From the NCBI GenBank assembly GCA_027064845.1, contig JAMOPC010000081.1, forward strand, positions 1 to 18,586: a stretch of DNA of 18,586 nucleotides, in the 5' to 3' direction. Within the stretch, counting starts at the first letter, position 1. Each line of letters starts with the position of its first letter. Made by a program: the position numbers and the translations under genes. The notes below the pieces were generated by a model. The model had not been told where the DNA came from. It worked only from the letters and a program-made list of their open reading frames with translations, and ran no database searches. The DNA comes from Desulfurococcales archaeon (GTDB lineage Archaea; Thermoproteota; Thermoprotei_A; Sulfolobales; Desulfurococcaceae). Of this stretch, positions 15,646 to 18,586 are shown piece after piece.

Positions 15646-16765
15646 CTTTAATGATCTTTTTCTGAACCGGATCCTCCCTTCTCTTATCTGATAAAGACAG
15701 AGCCAGAACCAGGTGTAGAGGTTCTCCTACTATATTTTCGTCTTTATCTATTTTCTCTCTTAGTTCAATTATTTTATCTATATAGTTCAAAAAGACCGGT
15801 TTTCCTGTGATCTCAGTGAAAATCTCTTTTAGCTTATTAAGAATATCAGCCGAAAATGGATAGCCAAGTTTTTCTGCAAGATCACCTCCCCTGTACAAAG
15901 ACCATAAAGTATATATCCTCTCCGTTAGTTTCCTTATTTCCCTTATGCTCTGTAGGTATTCCAGCTGGAGATATATTCTTGAATCCAGAGATGGATGTGT
16001 CGTTGTAGGTATTGACGATTCACTGTTGAATACTTCAATAATAAATGCATAAGTATATGCTGGTCCTCCTAAAGCAACACCGTAAAGATCGGATATGAAT
16101 TCAGTAAGCCAATGTTGCTCCCAGACACTAAGTAATCTACTAGTCTTTTCCTTATACCCTCTAGGCTTTTGTTGTTTTATTAATGGCTGGATCTCTTCCC
16201 TAAATTTAATGATATATTCATCCCTCCTCTTATTAAATAACAAGTGTCCAAGCTCATGGAAGAGGAGGCTCCATTTCCATGGTTTAAACAGGTCATAAGA
16301 TGGTATGCAGAGTATTATAACATTATGTTTTTCCAATATATTAATCTCTAAATAACCGTATTCGACGAGAACGTAAAGATTAATATTTGAAATATCCTTT
16401 AAATACTGCTTAGCATTGTTGATTAATTTTTCTAGAGCTGTTAAAGGTTCTCGGTATATATCGTTGTTAAATAGATAGGTGTAGGTAGTAATAATATTTA
16501 TCAGCTGACTCAATACTATCGCTCGATATTTAACAGTATAGATAATACGTGATAACTCTGTATAGAATCTGTCGTTTTTCTCTCTATTTTCTTGAAGTAA
16601 CTCCTTGATCCATTCTATATCATTAATACCTTTCTCGACTTCGTTCTCAATAGCTATTATCAACTTCTTCAGCTTAGTATATTTGCGCATATTAGTTGTA
16701 TACTTTTTTATTATATTATATATGGATCTAACCTCGTGTACTTCCTCGAATAAGAGTATAGACAA
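15626..16765 (-). CDS. Predicted HELGH zinc metallopeptidase next to Argonaute
   Basis: A 379-residue protein of no family I can name. The N-terminal 130 residues are charged and helical, possibly coiled coil. The centre has a gluzincin-type zinc site: H170-E-L-G-H174 with a likely third ligand E222 in TEFISDLYG (E222, D226), then GGPAYTY and a later HPS...R motif (H257-P258, R263). The C-terminal part is helical. No signal peptide or membrane segment is evident, so it is probably cytosolic. The start is TTG 16765 with GGGGGT seven bases upstream. It follows the 156-residue helical gene by 21 bases in an operon, and its end overlaps that of the Argonaute gene. A proteolytic effector of a defence system is possible but unproven; the peptidase call rests on the zinc motif. 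Confidence 0.7.
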   Translation of the reverse strand: MSILLFEEVHEVRSIYNIIKKYTTNMRKYTKLKKLIIAIENEVEKGINDIEWIKELLQENREKNDRFYTELSRIIYTVKYRAIVLSQLINIITTYTYLFNNDIYREPLTALEKLINNAKQYLKDISNINLYVLVEYGYLEINILEKHNVIILCIPSYDLFKPWKWSLLFHELGHLLFNKRRDEYIIKFREEIQPLIKQQKPRGYKEKTSRLLSVWEQHWLTEFISDLYGVALGGPAYTYAFIIEVFNSESSIPTTTHPSLDSRIYLQLEYLQSIREIRKLTERIYTLWSLYRGGDLAEKLGYPFSADILNKLKEIFTEITGKPVFLNYIDKIIELREKIDKDENIVGEPLHLVLALSLSDKRREDPVQKKIIKAIAEDQ

Positions 16766-16786
16766 TGACGATACCCCCTATAGGGA

Positions 16787-17257
16787 TTAGAAAGCATATA
16801 TTCCGCTCGCTAATTCGCTAACTTTTCTGCTCAATAAATCAGATAATTTTTGAAGAACATCTTCTAGTTCAGCTACATCTTTATCACGTAGTATATCTGT
16901 ATCAAAGGACTTATGCTCTAATGCTCTAACAAGCTTCTTAAGTCCTTGAATAGCTCTGCTTAGATGCTTTCTTATCCTCTCTACATCAGTGTCTCCATAA
17001 GCTTCAATGATTATTTCAACTGCTTCTGTTTCCGGACTTTTACCCTCCCGGTACATGTCTAGTTCTTCGAGAAATATTCTCAATACGTATTCGCAACTTT
17101 TGAAATTGCGTATTAGCGTTTTAGTATCGATAGGTGCTCTAGTAAGCCTTGACTTGATTATATGGAGTGATATTAAAGCTTTTGATATAATACTAGCTAT
17201 TTCCGACATATCCCAGAGCTCTACTAATCTTTCCCAATTACTTCTTGAGATAGACAT
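16787..17257 (-). CDS. All-helical protein of unknown function, operon partner of the HELGH peptidase
   Basis: A 156-residue soluble, charged protein predicted to be nearly all helix, with no recognised domain, zinc site or membrane segment. The start is ATG 17257; upstream lie AT-rich TATA-like stretches near 17283-17312 on the minus strand. The peptidase gene follows after 21 bases, so the two are very probably made together. Position and size would suit a regulator, inhibitor or substrate-delivery partner of the peptidase. The helical make-up recalls HEPN proteins, but the Rx4-6H active-site motif is lacking (only Arg-x3-His pairs at 94-98 and 111-115). Confidence 0.65.
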   Translation of the reverse strand: MSISRSNWERLVELWDMSEIASIISKALISLHIIKSRLTRAPIDTKTLIRNFKSCEYVLRIFLEELDMYREGKSPETEAVEIIIEAYGDTDVERIRKHLSRAIQGLKKLVRALEHKSFDTDILRDKDVAELEDVLQKLSDLLSRKVSELASGIYAF

Positions 17258-17822
17258 TGAGGATCATCTACTGTAAATAAGCATATAACATATTCATTAT
17301 TATTTATTTATCTTGGCCTCATAAATACGTATCTAATCCCTTTTTAAAATCCATTCTGAGCGTAATATAGTTAGACAGCATCACATAAATTATTTATCAC
17401 TATCCCCTAAGATGATTTCCGATCAGGATTGTGTTAGTTTGCAATTCATCTCAAGCGCATATCTCTCAATTAAAGTAGTGTTCATTAGATCTGTTGGTAC
17501 TGAAACTTATCATCCAGTCTTTCTTGTTTTATCGTTTTAGCGATCGATTTTAAAATTAATATACTTATTCGTTTGATATCTTATAGATCTTAATTGTTAG
17601 GAGTACATTTATGAATTCTTCAGAAAGTTTATTGTTTATAATACAGAGAATGATGATAGGGATTCCTTAAGATTTATAATAACTATGAGTATTCTACTCA
17701 GTTATATCGACTTGGGTATCAGCAGGAAATAATATATTTTTCTTTTAAAAGTCATAACATAAACATATTTGAATTAAGTAATTAATAGTTTTATTAATAT
17801 TAACATATTTGAGGGAATGAAA
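17258..17822. other. Intergenic interval without a clear gene
   Basis: About 560 AT-rich bases. The left end holds the promoter of the helical protein gene. A short frame from about 17600 to 17731 reads 43 codons without a start (EYIYEFFRKFIVYN... to GISRK and TAA) and may be a gene remnant. The right end, near 17780-17810, holds AT-rich DNA that could be the promoter of the DUF2283 gene. I see no RNA gene, repeat array or mobile-element end. Confidence 0.45.
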
Positions 17823-18050
17823 ATGCCTATTGAATTCAAGATCAAGTATGATAGATACGCTGATGCTCTCTATATTAGGTTCAAAGATGGTAAAGTTGTT
17901 GAGTCTGATGAAATAGCTCCAGGGATAATTGTTGATCTTGATGAAAATAATGAAATCATTGGGGTAGAAATTCTCTGGGCTTCCAAGCGAAAACTTGATC
18001 TAACAAAACTTCTCCTTGAAGGACCTGAAGCATTGGTAGCTACGACGTGA
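17823..18050 (+). CDS. DUF2283 family protein
   Basis: A 75-residue protein with the family pattern YDRYADALYIRF...SDEIAPGIIVDLDEN.EIIGVEIL.AS, covering its whole length. DUF2283 proteins are small beta-rich proteins of unknown activity, frequent in archaea and cyanobacteria and often beside toxin-antitoxin genes such as DUF4258. No partner toxin is adjacent here. ATG 17817 and 17823 are in frame; the second is preferred because GAGGG at 17811-17815 is then seven bases away. Confidence 0.85.
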   Translation: MPIEFKIKYDRYADALYIRFKDGKVVESDEIAPGIIVDLDENNEIIGVEILWASKRKLDLTKLLLEGPEALVATT

Positions 18051-18105
18051 ATATAATTTATACAACGCATGCCCTTGGGAGAATACAGTAGAGAGGTATA
18101 GATAA

Positions 18106-18328
18106 GAACCTTATGACAAGTACCTTAAGGTTGTTGTAGGATTGAATGCTATATTAATGTTCCTTGTATTGGCTTCTACGCGTTTACTTTTTCCCTATTC
18201 TTCGGAATGCCTTATTGATATACATATTATTGGGAATCTTGTTTGTCGTTGTATTGCTTGTTTTAAGAAGGAATTATTCTCAAACTAATAACTTCATATT
18301 TTCAAAAGAAATGATAAAAATAGTTTGA
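18106..18328 (+). pseudogene. Frameshifted small two-helix membrane protein
   Basis: Two hydrophobic coding stretches in different frames make sense together. The first runs from about 18106 (YDKYLKVVVGLNAILMFLVL) to about 18200 (LLFPYS). The second, one base shifted, runs on with LRNALLIYILLGILFVVVLL and a polar end to TGA 18326. A single-base change around 18190-18205, near T5 and C3 runs, would restore one frame. No good start codon is seen in the first frame, and a stop precedes it at 18103. The family is unknown. Confidence 0.4.
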
Positions 18329-18430
18329 AATGATTAGTATGAAAACTAATGATTTATGTGATATAGAGACATTATTCCTTCTATATTGAGAAAATCATAT
18401 AATCTCCACAGATAATAAAAAGCCGTTTGC

Positions 18431-18442
18431 CTATATTTAAAG
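18431..18442 (+). promoter_or_regulatory. Possible TATA box for the DUF433 gene
   Basis: CTATATTTAAAG lies about 75 bases before the DUF433 start. A transcript would begin near 18463. The AT-rich surroundings make this uncertain. Confidence 0.35.
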
Positions 18443-18513
18443 ACCCAGCGTATATTACTATATTGAAATAATTCATTAGGACCTTTTACATTATAGTCTT
18501 TAGGGAGAGATTG

Positions 18514-18586
18514 TTGACAGAGATCGGTAATAGAATTATTATTGACCCTAGAATTATGGGAGGTAAGCCTATAATAAAGGGGACTA
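18514..18586 (+). CDS. DUF433 family protein, N-terminal part (runs off the window)
   Basis: The last 73 bases encode MTEIGNRIIIDPRIMGGKPI and onward to IKGT, the typical opening of DUF433 proteins (I.IDP.I.GGKP.IKGTR), small helix-turn-helix-like proteins often encoded just before a PIN-like toxin and considered VapB-type antitoxins. TTG 18511 and 18514 are both possible; 18514 is chosen because GGGAG at 18503-18507 is then six bases away. The toxin, if any, would lie beyond the window. Confidence 0.75.
   Translation, partial: MTEIGNRIIIDPRIMGGKPIIKGT

Noticed and set aside
16787..17257. HEPN ribonuclease in the helical partner gene
   Set aside because: It is all-helical and sits by a defence gene, but it has only Arg-x3-His pairs, not the Rx4-6H motif of HEPN active sites.
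17611..17670. Short frame beginning ATG 17611
   Set aside because: Fewer than 20 codons, no family features; GTTAGGAG upstream could be chance.
1..18586. CRISPR array or cas genes near Argonaute
   Set aside because: No regularly spaced repeats of 24-37 bases and no Cas motifs were found on reading the intergenic stretches and proteins.
1..18586. tRNA gene as an integration target
   Set aside because: No cloverleaf-like stretch with TTCRA-type loop and matching stems was recognised; a dedicated tRNA scan would settle it.

Overview
The window looks like a chromosomal stretch from an AT-rich, probably hyperthermophilic crenarchaeon, possibly of the order Desulfurococcales. Evidence: TTG and GTG starts are frequent, ribosome binding sites are GGTGA-type, TATA boxes sit about 25 bases before likely transcript starts, genes are tightly packed, and several proteins have crenarchaeal character (long Argonaute, zinc-ribbon integrase remnant, DUF2283/DUF433 genes). 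The taxonomic placement is an inference; no marker gene is present.

Layout. (1) 1-770: end of an upstream gene and an ABC permease of the nitrate/sulfonate/taurine type. (2) 982-1916: an orphan PD-(D/E)xK nuclease-like gene, then a decayed integrase tail carrying a zinc ribbon. (3) 2003-3391, minus: a multi-pass membrane protein ending in a transglutaminase-like Cys-His-Asp domain, followed by about 1 kb of gene-poor, apparently decayed DNA. (4) 4398-6440, plus: a frameshifted gene joining an HNH-like zinc domain to a probable DUF1917-like domain, then a DEDD-type 3'-5' exonuclease. (5) 6437-13134, minus: a complete type I restriction-modification operon, hsdM-hsdS-hsdR, ending with a YgjP-type metallopeptidase. 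(6) 13135-13272: a divergent control region with two TATA boxes, two perfect palindromes each centred on a predicted transcript start, and a tandem 8-base repeat between them. (7) 13273-17257: a 33-residue membrane peptide and a full-length Argonaute on the plus strand, meeting head-on a two-gene minus-strand operon (an all-helical protein, then an HELGH metallopeptidase). (8) 17823-18586: a DUF2283 gene, a frameshifted small membrane protein and the start of a DUF433 gene, families often seen near toxin-antitoxin loci.

Taken together, 4.4-17.3 kb reads as a defence island. The type I enzyme and the Argonaute share one intergenic control region. The Argonaute keeps its N, PAZ, MID and PIWI parts and three acidic catalytic residues, but has serine where the catalytic glutamate finger should be. 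Its 3' end overlaps that of an uncharacterised zinc peptidase that shares an operon with a small helical protein. The Argonaute, peptidase, helical protein and small membrane peptide are the best candidate here for an undescribed system. That they work together is inferred from position only.
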